Source of the DNA: Lasioglossum baleicum
Lineage: Eukaryota > Arthropoda > Insecta > Hymenoptera > Halictidae
Length of the DNA: 64,000 nt
Assembly (NCBI RefSeq): GCF_051020765.1
Contig: NW_027469101.1
Coordinates: forward strand, 682,001 to 746,000
Direction: 5' to 3'
Both the position numbers and the translations under genes were made by a program. Shown piece after piece: positions 23,960 to 36,493 of the stretch; positions within the stretch are counted from its first letter, which is position 1, and every line of letters begins with the position of its first letter. The notes under the pieces are model-generated. The model was given only the letters and a program-made list of their open reading frames with translations, had not been told where the DNA came from and searched no databases.

Positions 23960-24460
23960 ACGAGGCAATGTACCGAAACCTATCCAAAACCTAATCTGGG
24001 CCTTAGAACGCAGGCCAACGCACCCGCCCATTTAATGTGACTATGACAGGCATGAAATAATTCTGTTTAGTTATTTCCGATTTCAGCTTATTTCCTTCAT
24101 GCCCGCATTGTGTAGGTCCAAGAACCAAGACAAAATCCGAGAACATAACCGTAACCTAACCAAAACCAAACACGCCCGATACAAGGCAGACAATTGCACC
24201 CGGTATTTAATGTACTTATTATTCCAAGATTGTAATTCAATTTCCTTATTTCCTGTTTTCGCTTAATTGTTGCATGTCCGAAGCTTGTATTTCCGCGGAC
24301 CACACCCGAACCCGAAGACCTAACCCAAACTCGAGAACACAATCGAACTATGCTGAAAAACAAACCGGCGCGTTACAAAGCAGGCCAATGCACAAGATGA
24401 TTTATTGTATTTATTGTTAGCATTTAGTAATTCCATTTCGGCACTTTCTATTACGCCAAG
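23960..24460 (+). repeat. Satellite D, short array (about 2.5 units of 175-195 bp)
   Basis: Three related segments share AAGGCAGGCCAA-TGCACCCG-ATTTAATGTA-TTATT, then ATTTCCTTATTTCC-TTTTCGCTTA-TTG-CATGCCCG, and CGAA-ACCTAACC-AAAACC. The GGCAGGCCAA-type word lies at about 24012, 24184 and 24381 and ATTTAATGT at about 24030, 24205 and 24398. No gene is seen. Confidence 0.65.
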
Positions 24461-24875
24461 AGTCAAGCCCTTCCGGCCCTGAACCATTTGGTAAAGGGTC
24501 AAACTTCGTACCGAAGGCCTCTCAACCTAATCCGCCGTCCCGTGAGTCGAACTTATTGTTCCGGGCATCTGACTGGTTCACATTGTAGCCAATGGGCAAT
24601 ATAATTTAATGTACGAGCTGTAAAGGTAGGAATCAAAGCATTCTAGAACGTTACCACCTTCATTGAGAGTCGAACAGCTAAGTCAATAGCTTCACATATC
24701 CTGTGACTCCGAGAGTCAAACCAGGTATGCCAGGAGTCAATACACTGTTCAGTATTACCACTGGGTACATTAATTGACGGTTTGAATATTAAGGTGGACC
24801 GTTAAACTGTTTGCGAACGATACATGTTGGATTAAAGTCGAACGCTTAACCAAAGACCTTATCATCCTGGTAATC
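24461..24875 (+). repeat. Satellite A island (about 1.2 units)
   Basis: The text TTGAGAGTCGAACAGCTAAG (24672-24691) with AATAGCTTCAC and GAGAGTCAAACCAGGTATGCC is clearly Sat-A in + orientation. It is isolated between Sat-D and Sat-B, about 9.7 kb from the nearest other Sat-A (which ends at about 14785). It ends near ACCTTATCATCC (about 24868), after which Sat-B starts in the GGATAAAGAAATTAATGGAG segment. Confidence 0.88.
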
Positions 24876-25601
24876 ACGGATTAGCATCATGGATAAAGAA
24901 ATTAATGGAGACTATCAAGTTTGCCTCGCGGTTCTGCCGTACGCAACGGCAAGGCCTCGCCTTTCGTGTCACTCTGTCAGCGTGTGTACGTATACATAAA
25001 ATCATATAAAATAACAAGCTTAACAAGATTGTGTCATGAACCTTCTCTCAAGCATTTCACAAGACACTTTTCTAAAAAAGTAGAGATTCTGAAATTTCCA
25101 AATTGGAAATTTTGAACAAAATTCGAAAATATCACAACAATAAACTAAATTATGTACAAATAAGTATGATACTGCGAAATATTGAATGCGGTACAACATT
25201 AAGGTTATCGAAATTAACGACGACCATACAGTAGTGTCGATCTATAACACACAACTACAAGATCAGTCCAACCGTGTCGTTGCGGAAGCTTAGGTACTTA
25301 TGCAGAGAATCATATGGAATAAAAATAAATTTAACAAAATATTTCCATAAAGGTGCACCAATCTAATTCCACAGACACTTTTACTAAAAAGTACAACTTT
25401 AAAAATTAGTTACAGGGAATCTAATATAAAATCGGAAGTATTAGAAAAATAAGTTGTACTGCGTGAAAATAAACAGAAAACTGCGAAATAATGCATACGG
25501 TGCAATATTAAGTTTAACGAAGTTAACAAATACTGAACAGCAGTGTCGCGCTGGTCTACCCTACGCAACTACGTGGCCTTATCAGTCATGTCGCACCAGA
25601 A
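24876..25601 (+). repeat. Satellite B array (about 2.3 units, + orientation)
   Basis: Sat-B landmarks AAGAAATTAATGGAGA, GCCTCGCCTTTCGTGTCACT and CACAACAATAAACTAAATTATG appear in order. The block ends inside the GTCGCACCAGAAG segment at about 25601, where orientation flips. No gene is seen. Confidence 0.88.
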
Positions 25602-28600
25602 GAACGGGATGCTCTTCGTTAATTCCTCTAACCATGATTTTGCACCATATGCATGTCTTCCAGTCCTCCATTTTTTTTTTTTTTTTTTCAGTTCTTAGTT
25701 TAGGAAAATGTATATCTTTGCAAGACTGCCTTTGAAGATACTTGAGTGCACGTGTATGGCAATATTTTGTTGAAAATATTGTTATTTTATATAATTATGC
25801 GAATACGGACGCACAAAGTCGGAACCACACGACTCTCACAGTTTTCTACTTATTTATACATAGAGTAATTAACTGGCATAATATTTTCGATTCTTTTCAG
25901 TATTTCCATTTTTTAATCTAATAAATTGTATTTATTAGTAAATGTGACTTTTGAATTAGTTGGGTTTACATATATGTCAATATTTTGGTAAGCTTGGTGC
26001 TACCTTATGTGAATTTCCGTATGCGTACCTACCGCTTTGGAGCAGCACGGCTGGAGCTGTCTTGAAGTTGCGATCGGAAGATCTGAGCGACACTACTGTA
26101 TGCTCTTGGATCATTTCTCTAACATCGATTTTCAACCGTATGAATTTTTTTCTAGTTTTCTATTTATTTAAGCATACTGCAATTTGCTGTTATGATATCT
26201 TCGATTTTCACTAAAACTTCCAATTTTTAATTTCAAAAATTTTATTTCTTAGCAACAGTGCCTGTGGAGTTAGTTGAGTGTACGTTTGTGACATTATTTT
26301 GTTAAACATATTGTTATTTCATATGATTCTCTGTATACGTACTTACGCCATCGGAGCGACACGACTGGCCAGGTCTTGTAGTTGCGTTCGGAAGATCGGA
26401 GGGATACGACTGTATGGTCTTCGTTAATTTCGATAACCATGATTTTGAACCGCATGCATATTTTCCCGGCCTTCCATTTATTTATACATACTATAAAGCA
26501 TTGATATGGTATTTTCAATCTTTCTTCTTCGAAATTTTCAAATACTATTTTTAAAAGTTGTATTTCTTAGTAAAAGTACCTATACAATTAGTTCAGATTA
26601 GGTTTATGAGAATACTTTGTTTACCTTGTTCATATTTTATATGATTGTCTGTAAGCGTACCTACACTGCGAGAGCTACGCGAAGGGCGATGTCTGGTAGT
26701 TGCGTACGGCAGTTCAAAGTGACACCACTGGCTGGTCTCCGACAATTTCGATAACCTCGACATTGTACAATTTGCAATTCTTCCTGGTCTACCATTTATT
26801 TATGAACTTTTATGTTATTTTCCATGTTTATCATAATTATATGTTTTTAGTTTAAAAGATTGTATACCTTAGGAAATGTTTGTTTGGATATAGCCGAGTG
26901 TACATTTATGGCAATATTTTGTCATGTTCCTGGTCATTTTATAAGATTTTCTCTATACGTACCTGCCCTTCCGGAGCGACACGGCAGGATTGGTCCTGTA
27001 GTTGCGTTGGCTAGATCAGCGCGACACTGTTATATGGGCTTTGCTAATTTCTTTAGCCATAATGTTGTGCCGTATGAATTCTTGCACAATTTTCTCATCA
27101 TTTCTACTTACTGAAACTTACTGTAGTGATATTTTCAATTTTTTTCATAATTTCCCTTTCTTAATTTAGGAAAATGTACTTCATAGTACAAGTGCTTTTG
27201 AATTAGTTAAATCTACGATTATGTCAAAACTATGTTAAACTTATTGTTATTTTGTTCGACTGTCTGTATTCGTACCTACGCTTCAGTGGCGACACGGCTG
27301 GAGTAGTCTGGTAGTTGCGTTCGGCATGACGGAGCGGCGCTACTGGGTGGTCTTCGTTAATTTCTTTAACCTTGATTTTGTACCGTGTGCATTTATTCTC
27401 AGTCCTCCATTTATTTATACAAGTTGTAATGCACTGTACGATATTTTCGAGCTTATGCAAAATTTTAAATTTTATATGGGGAAATTGTATTTCATGGTAA
27501 AATCGGCCTGTGGAATTACTTAAGTGATCGCTAATGATATTATTTTCTTATGCTTACTGTTATTTTATGCGAGGGCCTGTGTACGTACATACGCTCCCGA
27601 AACGGTACGGCTGGAGTTATCTTGTAGTTGCGTACGGCAGATCGAAGCGGCACTACTGGATGGTCTTCGTTAATTCCTTTATCCTTATTTTATTCCGTAT
27701 GCGTTTAACCAGTCTTCCATTTTTTTGTACATATTGAAATGTACTGTTGTCACATTTCCGATTTTTACCTTAAATTTCAAATTTTTAGTTAGCAGAATTC
27801 TATTTCTTACTAGAGGTGTCGATGGATTAAGTTAACTATACGTTCATGACAATATTTTGTTGTGTTCGTTGATATTTTATATGATGGCCTCTGTATGTAC
27901 CTACGCTTCCGGAGCGACAAATCTGGTGTCCTCTTGTAGTCGCGTTCGGTAGATCGGAGCGACACTACTGTATGATCTTCGACAAATTTTCTAACCTTGA
28001 TTTGGTACTGCAAGCACTTTTCCCGGTCTACCATTTATAAATACATAATGTAAATTACTGCTATGATATTTCCGACTTTTTCTAAAATTTTCAATCTTTG
28101 TTTACGTAACTGTATTCGCTAGTAAAAGTGTCTCTGGAGTTAGTTGAGTGTATGATTATGACATTATTCTGTTGAACTTTTTGTTATTTAATTTGATTGT
28201 ATGTATACGTACCTACGCTGCCACGAGACACACAACTGCAGTGGTCTTTTAGTTGCTTTCGGTAGATCGAAGCGGCATTACTAGATGGTTTTTGTTAACG
28301 TCCATAAACTTGATTTTGTACCATGTATATGTTTTCACAGTCAACCATTTATTTATACAAACTGCAATGTAATTCTATGACAATTTCGATTTGTTTTCAA
28401 AATTTCCGATATTTAAATTGATAGATAGTATTACTTAATAGAAGTGTCATTTGAATTAGTTGAGCTTACGTTTATGAGAATACTATGCTAAACTTACTGT
28501 TATTTTATATTTATTTTCGGTATACGCACCAGCTCCTCCCGAGCGATGCGGCTGGAGTGGACTTGTAGTTGTGTACGGTATATCGGTGCGAGTCGACTGT

Positions 28601-31273
28601 GTCCGGCAACGTGGCGCACGATGGAAATGGACTTGTAGCAGCGACAATACTGGAATGATTTCGTTAATTTCATTAGTCTCTATATTTTAACGTATGCATT
28701 TTTGTTTTGTTTCCCATTTATTTCTACATACTGTAACATATCGTTGCGATACGTTCGATTCGTTTTCGAAATTTAAAATTTATAATTTTTAATTTCTTAT
28801 TTCTTACTAAAAGCGTCTTTCTAATGAGTTGAGTGTACGTTTATGACAATGTCCTGCTAAATTCTTTGTTATTTTATATGATAGTCTGTATACGTTTCTA
28901 CGCTGCCGGAGCGAAACGAGTGGAGTGTTTCCGGAGTTGCATTCGGTAGATCGGAGCGTTGCAACTGGATTGTCTTCGTTAACTTCTTTCACCATGTCTT
29001 TATGCCGTATACATTTCTTCCCAGTTTTCCATTTATTATTGCATAGTCTAATTCACTGTTATGATATTTTCCATTTTTTTTCAACGTTTTCAATATTCAG
29101 TTTAAAGAACAGAATGCCGTAATAAAATTGCCTTTGGAAATAGTTGACTGTACGTTTACGACATTATTTTGTTCAGCTTTTTGTTATTTCATATGATTTT
29201 CTGTATACGTGCCTACGTTGCCAGTGCAACTTGACTGGAACGGCCACGCAGATGCATTCGGTTGAGCGGAGCGACAGTAATCTATTGACATTGTTAGTTT
29301 CTTTATCCTTAATATTGTACCGTAAAAATTCATTCCCAGTTTTCTATTTATTTCTGCATGCTGCAATTTACTGTTATGGTATCACCGATTATCAAAATAT
29401 CCAATTGTTAGAATAAGAAATTGTATTTCTTAGTACAAGTTTCTTTTGAATCAGTTAGGTCTACGTTTGAGACATTATCATGTTGAATTTGGTGTTGTAT
29501 TGTATGATTGTCTGTATACATACCGACGCTTCCGGAGCGACACGAATGAAGTGGTCTTGTAGTTGCGCACCGAAGATTTGACCGACATTACTGTATGATC
29601 TTCGTTAATTCCTTTAACCTTGATATTCCCAGTTTTCCATTTATTAATACATACTGTAATTTCCTGTACTGATTTTTTTCAAAATTTTCAATTCTCATTT
29701 TAAAAAAATGCATTATGTAGTAAAAGTGTCGTTGTAATTAGTTGAGTATACGTCTATGACGATATTTTCTTCAGGATATTGTGGTTTTATATGATTGTCT
29801 GTATATATTCATACACTGTTTGAGCGATACGACAGTCGAGGTCTTGTAGTAGCGTACGGCACTACTGGATAATCTTCTTTAGTTCCACTAACCTTGATTA
29901 TGTACAGTATGCATTTTTCCCAGCATTCCAATTACTTATACATACTGTCATATAGTGATGCCTTTTTTCGTTTTTTTTTTTCTTTAATTTAAAATTTTTA
30001 GTCAAAAAATTGTATTTCTTTGTAGAAGTGTCTTTGGGATAAGTGAAGTGTACATTTCTAACAATATTTTGAGAAATTCTTTCTTACGATATATTACTGC
30101 CTCTGTATGTACCTACGCTGCCAGAGTGACATGCCGGGATTGGTCTTGCAGTTGCGTATGGTCGATTGGATCGACATTACTGTATGATCGTCTTTAATTT
30201 CATTAACCTTCATATCGTACTGTATGCATTCCTTCACAGCTTCCTACTTATTTATAGATACTGTAATTTACAGTTTGGATATATTCGATTTTTTATTCTA
30301 ATTTTGAATGATGTATTTACGAAGTTTCCAAGTAAAATTGCCTTTCTATTTATTTCAGCTTACATTTATGACAACATTGTGTTGTATTCATTGTTATGTT
30401 ATATGGTTGTGTGTGACGTACCTACACTGCCGGCGAAACACGCTTGTCTACTTCGTGCAGTAGCGTTCGGCACAACGGAGCTGCACTACCGGATGGTCTT
30501 CGTTAATTTCTTTAACCATGATTTTGTACCGTATGCATTTTGTCCCAGTTTTCTATTTATTTATGCATTCGGTAATTGACTGCAACGGTGTGTCTGATTT
30601 TCTTCAGAATTTTCAATTTCCAGTTTTAAAAACTGTGTTTCGTAGCAAGGGTGTTTCTGGAATTAATTGAGTGTACGTTTGTGACAACAATTTTTTAAAT
30701 TCCTTGTTATTTTATATGTTTGTCTCTGTACGTGTCTACGCTGCCGGAGTGACACAACAGTCGAGGTCTTGTAGTTGCGATCGCCAGATCGAAGCGGCTC
30801 TACTGGATGGACTTTGTTTATTTCTATATCCATAATATTGTGCCGTAAGCATTCCTTTGTAATTTTATATTCATTTCTACATACAGCGATTTATTTTTAT
30901 GATATTTTCCATTCTTTCAAAAATTTATAAATTTTTATATAAGAGCTTATATTTCTTAGTATACGCGCTTTTTGAATTTGTTGACTTTATATTTATGACA
31001 TTATTTTGTTGAGCTTCATGTCACTTTGCAGGCTTGCCTGTATACGTACCTATTGTGCTGTAGAGACACGCCTGTTACGGTCTTGCGGTTGCGTTCGGTA
31101 TATCGGACCGATAATACGATATTATCTTCGTTAATTTCGCTAACCTCGATTTTGTGCCGAACGCATTCTTTGGATATTCACTATTTATTTCTACATTCTG
31201 TGATCTACTATTATGATATTTCCGATTTTATTCAAACCGTCCAATTTTTTATTTTAGAAATTGTATTTTTTAT
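25602..31273 (-). repeat. Satellite B array, inverted block (about 18 units)
   Basis: Sat-B is read here on the opposite strand: TGGTCTTCGTTAATTTCTTT, ACCTTGATTTTGTACCGTAT, CCATTTATTTATACATACTG, AATTAGTTGAGTGTACGTTT and TATATGATTGTCTGTATACG repeat about every 310 bp. It contains an 18-T run at 25671-25688. One unit has an insertion of about 55 bp near 28590-28650. Open frames up to 137 codons (30166-30579) are incidental. Confidence 0.92.
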
Positions 31274-32932
31274 CTACCGATCGTAACTGCACGACCACTG
31301 CAGCAGAGACACGGCTGCAGCGTAGGCACGTATGAAGACAATCGTGTAATATGACAATAAGTTGAACAGAATCATGTCAGGAACGTACACTCAACTAATT
31401 CCAAAGACATTTTCACTGAGATATACAATTTGTTGAACTAAAAATTAAAAATTTTTGAAGAAGATCGAAAATATCATAACAGTAAATCAGAGTACGTATA
31501 AGTAAATGGATAATTGGGAAAAAGAGCATACGGTACAAAATCAGGGTTAATCAAATTAACATATATCATCCAGTATGGTCGCTCCGTTCTGCCGTACTCA
31601 ACTACAAGACTGCGCTAGTCTTGTCGCTCCGGGGGCGTAGGTACATATACATGAAATCACATAAAATAACTATAAGTTTGACAAGCTAATGTCATAAACG
31701 TACACTCCACTAATTCCAGAGACACTTTATCAGATAAATACAATTTTTTAAACTAAAAATTGGCAACGTTGATAAAAATCGAAAATATCATAAGAGTAAA
31801 TGATACTATTTAGTGATAAATAAAAACGACGAAAGAATGGATACGGTATAATATCAGGGTCAAAGAAATTAGCGAAGATCATCCACTAGTTCCGCACCGT
31901 TCTGCCATACCCAACTAAAAGTCCACGCCCGTCGCGTCGCTCCCGACGCGTTTGTTCGTATTGACACAATCATATAGCACAACAACAAATTCTGCAAAAT
32001 ATTGTCATAAACGTACAATCAATAAGCTCCAAAGTCACATTACTTCGAAAATAAAAATTGGAAATTATGAAAATATGAAAAACATCACAACAGTAAGTTA
32101 CTGTTGGTAGAAATAGACAGAAAACTGGGGAGGAAAGCATATGCTACAATATTAAGGTAAATGGAATTAAAAATGGTCATACAGTAGTGCTGCTCCGATC
32201 TTCCATCCGCAACTACAATACCACTACAGTCGTGTTGCTGCGAAGGTGTAGGATCGTATAGAATCATTATTACAAAATAACAACATGTATAACAAAATAA
32301 CGGCATAAACGTGCTCTCAACTAAGTCTAAAGACACTTTTATAATGCAATGCAAGCTTTACACGAAAAATTGATAATTGTGCAAAAAATGGAAGGTATCA
32401 TAATAGTAAATTACAGTATGTATTAATGAATGGAAAACTGGGAAAAAATGACTACGGTACAATGTCAAGTTTTAAGAAATTAATGAAGACCATCCACTAG
32501 TGAGGCTCCGATCTGCCGTACGAAACCACAAGACCATGCCAGTTGTGTCGGTTCGAAGGTGTAGGTTCGTGTACAAACTATCACATAAAATAATAGTAAG
32601 CATAACAAAATACTGTCATAAACGTAAGCTCATCTAATCCAAGAAAGGATTTGACAAAGAAATAGAATTTTAAAATTAGAAATTAGAAATTTTGAACAAT
32701 ATTCAAAGTATCCTAATGGTTAATTAGAGTATGTATGAAAAAAATAGAAAACTGCGGAATATGGCATACCGTACAATATCAGTATTAAAGAAATTAATAA
32801 AGACTATCCAGTAGTGCCGCTCCGATCTGCAGAAAGCAACTGGCAGGCAACTCCTATAGTGTCCCTCCGGAAGCGTAGGTGCTTATACAGGAATTCATAT
32901 AAAATAACAATAAGTATAACAAAATAATGTTA
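31274..32932 (+). repeat. Satellite B array (about 5.3 units, + orientation)
   Basis: Orientation returns to + near 31273. The CATAAACGTACACTC landmark is at about 31377, 31692, 32006, 32304 and 32616. The array ends at AAAATAATGTTA (32932), directly against the left LTR of the retrotransposon. No gene is seen. Confidence 0.92.
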
Positions 32933-33387
32933 TGACACCAGCCATTGTCCAGTCAACGCATCACCAGACGCATCACCCAGACAGCAACTGTAGCATAATT
33001 AGCCAAAACCAGACAAAACATGACTTAAAATCGCCTATTCAACCAGGAAATTATATAAAAATTATAAAAAATTATAAAAAATTATGAAAACCGAGCACAA
33101 ACGAATATAGCAGTACTACATTATACTTCAAACAAAACATTTCTGCATTCGTATACCTATCCTGAGAACTTACATTACATATTTGAAACTATTCAATATC
33201 CGTATTACACTTATTTTACGGAATAAGTATTAATATAAGAAACCCAGTTTCTTCTAGAATAGGGTCTGTTCCACCAACGTTGATGACCAGCCCGTTTATA
33301 TTTTATTATAATACCTGCCACGTATTTCCCCGTACCAAAATTGGTATATATTTTATTTCAGTACTTGTCACGTATTTCCCCGTGACA
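32933..33387 (+). repeat. 5' LTR
   Basis: It begins TGACACCAGCC and ends CCCCGTGACA (TG...CA). It matches the 3' LTR (39787-40223) and the solo LTR (47427-47837) through landmarks CGAGCACAAACGAATA, TATACCTATCCTGA, TATTAATATAAGAAACC, AGGGTCT and CCGTTTATATTTTA. The 3' portion is duplicated in tandem with a 50-bp period (CGTATTTCCCCGT at 33321 and 33371). The TATA element is decayed (TATGAAAA near 33083). Confidence 0.9.
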
Positions 33388-33391
33388 AAAT

Positions 33392-33408
33392 TGGCGATCC
33401 TGCCAGGA
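33392..33408 (+). other. Primer-binding site candidate
   Basis: TGGCGATCCTGCCAGG lies 4 nt after the LTR end. TGG is the expected complement of the tRNA CCA tail. The primer tRNA was not identified (Arg is possible from the TGGCGA start seen in several gypsy-group elements). Confidence 0.65.
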
Positions 33409-33536
33409 TAGGATACGTCAAACACCAGCACCTAAGGTGCAACGAAAAAAACTTTCTCCACAGAGCAAGAAGGAAGCCGGACCAATGACGCACCTTCAGG
33501 GAACATGGAGAGAACAGAGGTAAAAAAGTTTCAAAT

Positions 33537-34598
33537 ATGTCTAAACACCAAATAACCGAAAGCGCCTTATATAACTTACTCGCGACCCAAGTGACCATGC
33601 TTAAACAACTGGTGTGAATGCAAGAATAAATAAGCAGCTTAGAGTCATGACAAGAAGCCAACGCCAAGCGAACTATATCTCACAATTCCGCGATATCAAA
33701 CCTAACTGAAGCAGTACAGAAATTAGATGTAAAGTTCCAACCCCAAAAGCAGGAATTACTGGGACTCGCAAGCACTTTGGGGACAAACGCACAGGAAAGC
33801 ATACTCCGGACTGACCCAAGTCTCACTGACGACGAAACAACATCGACCGCCATAACTGGGTAGGAAACAAGTAAACCATTCCCATCCGCCCTACCTACAC
33901 AAAACCAACCAACGAGAAACACAGCGCACGAAACAGTACTGATGGACCCGACCGAAGCTTTACGAAGCGTGGACAATTTGAACGGAGTGAACGATATCGG
34001 GACAGAAGAGTTTATCAAAACTGTAAGATTCGCGAGAAACAGAACATTCAACCAACCAATGCTTCGACGGATGATAATAGCAGAAATAATAGTCGGTCAA
34101 GCAAAGAAAGCCATCAGGTTTTGTCAGATAAATACCTATGAAGATTTGTACTTAGCAATACGATTACAACATTCGACACCATCCACCATAAGCGGAAGCC
34201 GGAGCAGGATGCAACAAACGAGGCACGGACAGACCGAAAGTGTGCGATCTTATGCAAATAGCTTTCGTCAGAGTATAAGAGAACTAGCGTACGCCATCCA
34301 AGCTAAGCATAAATACCCGACTTCTATGAACATAGCGTTGGAAGAAAAGACACATGAGGCTCTAAGTTTCTTCACATGCAACCTGCGTGTGGAAATAGCT
34401 CAGCTAGTACTTCCGATGAAACCCGGATCAATCAATGAAGCCCAACAAGAAGCAGGTAACATAGAAACATTGCTTAAAGAGTCAAAACGAAACCAGAATA
34501 TACCTAGACGTCCATCATCAACAGGACGCATGATAAGTCCAAACCTAACGTACAGGGGGAATCCTGACCCAAAACATACACCGATACCAATAGACTAA
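33537..34598 (+). pseudogene. gag-like region, interrupted by four stops
   Basis: In the element this would encode the capsid/nucleocapsid precursor that packages the RNA. One frame runs from the ATG at 33537 to the TAA at 34596, 353 codons, broken by TGA at 33615, a nearby TAA and TGA, and a TAG at about 33861. The uninterrupted part is the last 218 codons, containing RLQHSTPSTISGSRSRMQQ and EETHEAL-like helical segments. A CCHC zinc knuckle follows just beyond in another frame (34616-34657), implying a frameshift near 34600. Assignment rests on position between PBS and protease and on the knuckle; the capsid sequence itself was not matched to a named family member. Confidence 0.8.
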
Positions 34599-34615
34599 TA
34601 TCTAACCCGATACGC

Positions 34616-34657
34616 TGCGATCATTGCCAAAAAATAGGACATCAGAAGTCACCGTGT
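34616..34657 (+). other. Gag CCHC zinc knuckle
   Basis: The frame beginning at 34601 reads CDHCQKIGHQKSPC, an exact C-x2-C-x4-H-x4-C nucleocapsid zinc knuckle that binds retroelement RNA in the family. It is out of frame with the upstream gag segment. Confidence 0.85.
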
Positions 34658-34800
34658 TACCTATTAAGGAACACGAATTTTCATTGAGTCCAGGCAGGAA
34701 AAATTCCGCCAAGAATAAACAGCCTGGGATTAGAAGATAACACTACAATCCAGACGAGCTACGATGCATTGGAACAAGATACCCGGGAACCCACCGACGA

Positions 34801-34912
34801 AGAAGATTTCTCATTGACACAGAAGCTGGAGCCAATCTCATCAAAAGAGGATTGGTCAGAAACGCGATAAAGTTGAAACAAGATAAAATAATTCAATTAG
34901 GTTCCTCGAAAT
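34801..34912 (+). pseudogene. Retropepsin-like protease remnant
   Basis: The frame at 34801 reads FLIDTEAGANLIKRG. This resembles the aspartic protease core (hydrophobic-Asp-Thr-Gly-Ala, Asp at 34816-34818), but the Gly after Asp-Thr is replaced or displaced by Glu-Ala. A stop follows at about 34912. It is too short and altered to be active. Confidence 0.6.
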
Positions 34913-35186
34913 AAAAAATATCTAGCTACACTCCGGTAATGTGTAGAGTATATAAAATATATAATCAATTCACAATCAGTAACAAGCAACTCCAACTTAA
35001 TAACGATGTCTTTGAATTACAGACGACTCCGACCACCCAGAGAGTTTCCAGCAGACGATCAGATGCCCACGTAGTAAGCTCGACGATGAACCTGCTCGTG
35101 CTTGTTCCTTCAATAATGGTGAGCATGATATTCAAATTGAGAATCATAGTCAAATAGACTCAGATAATCCAAAAATCACAGAAATA

Positions 35187-36110
35187 TTGACCAAGCTTAG
35201 ACTCGATCACATTGAAGAAGGTTTAAGAGAACCTATTAAGAAAATTATATGCTTTTATTATAACATCTTTTTAACTGACAATGAACCTTTACCCTGTACC
35301 ACACTAACCGAACACAACATATTCGTAAAAACAGGCAGACCCGTCAATATTAGGACATACAAAACTCTGGAATGCCACAAAAAAGAGATCCAAATCCAAA
35401 TTAGAGAAATGTTAGACAAAGGTATAATAGAAGATTCAGATTCACCTTACATCGCACCAGTCTGGGTAGTGCCCAAAAAACTGGATGCGTCTGGCAAACA
35501 AAAATGGAGAATTGTGATTGACTTTCGGAAGATGAACGAGATCATCCATCCGGATGCATATGCTCTTCCGTAAGCCGATGACATATTCTCCCACCTAGGA
35601 AATGCTAAATTCTTCAGTGCATTGGACCTCTCTTCAGGCTTCCATCAAATACCTATGAACCCCAACCACAAAAGGTACTCTGCTTTCAGCACGACGGATG
35701 GACATTGTTGCTACAAAAGAATGCCTTTCGGTCTAATGAATGCGCCAGCCACATTCCAAAGAATGATGGTCAACGCATTACGAGGACTGATTGACAAATA
35801 CTGTTTTGTATATTCAGACGATATAGTAAAATTTGGGAACACTATAGAGCAACAGAATCGCAACCTAGCAAAAGTATTTAACTGACTGAAGGAAGTTGGT
35901 GTGAAGATAGAGCCTGACAAATGTGAATTCCTGAAACTCAGACTCGAATACCGCGGACGTATCATCACTAAAGGTTAGAAGTAAAGAATTAAACCAAATC
36001 CCAAAAAGATAGAATCAATAAAAAAAAATTCCCAAATCCTACAAACATGAAAAAAGTAAAATCATTTCTAGGATTAGTTGCATACTATCGTAAATTCATT
36101 AAAAACTTCG
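35187..36110 (+). pseudogene. Reverse transcriptase domain (Ty3/gypsy type), interrupted
   Basis: The RT would copy element RNA into DNA. Visible blocks are IIEDSDSPYIAPVWVVPKK, WRIVIDFRKMNE, ALDLSSGFHQIPM, KRMPFGLMNAPATFQRMM and the catalytic YSDD (35811-35822). Frame is kept across a TAA at 35571-35573 where most relatives have an ordinary residue, then stops at TGA 35883-35885 and again in the thumb region near 35978. Later text (FLGLVAYYRKFIKNFAEIAKP-like, about 36065-36125) is in yet another register. Confidence 0.92.
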
Positions 36111-36226
36111 CCGAAATAGCGAAACCCCGAACATTCATAACCCAAAAGGAAACTCCCTTTCATTGTAAAGAAGAACAACAATCAGCAATTAACTTTCATT
36201 TGGAACATAAGCTATAGGAGCACCCT

Positions 36227-36493
36227 ATGCTACAATACCCGGATCTTAACAAGTCATTTGTACTGACTACGGCTGCCAGCAACAAAGGGTTAGGAACTGT
36301 GCTCTCACAGGACGAACACCCATGGAATTTCATCTCACGTACCCTGAATTCCGCAGAAAGAAATTATACTACCACGGAAAATGAGCTATTGGCTATAGTT
36401 TGGGCGATCAATGGGATACGCCAATACTTAATCGGAAGACACTTCATAATACAAACGGATCATCAGGCATTGAAATGGTTACATAATATCTAG
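36227..36493 (+). pseudogene. RNase H domain remnant, first catalytic Asp lost
   Basis: The domain would degrade the RNA strand of the RNA:DNA hybrid. It reads LTTAASNKGLGTVLSQDEHP, FISRTLNSAERNYTTTENEL, LAIVWAINGIRQYL and IQTDHQALKWL, a typical gypsy RNase H. The usual LTTDAS Asp is Ala here (GCT at 36272-36274), while the Glu of ENELLA and the Asp of TDH remain. It is in a different frame from the RT. Confidence 0.9.

Noticed and set aside
23970..24340. CCTAACC words suggestive of the insect telomere repeat (TTAGG)n
   Set aside because: They occur once per Sat-D unit and never in tandem, so this is not telomeric DNA.
25671..25688. 18-T run read as a retroposon poly-A tail on the minus strand
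   Set aside because: It lies in phase inside an inverted Sat-B unit, with no insert or target duplication beside it; simple slippage is enough.
33680..34051. 123-codon minus-strand frame (and 33368-33667)
   Set aside because: Antisense to the gag region, which is supported by its zinc knuckle and its place in the element.
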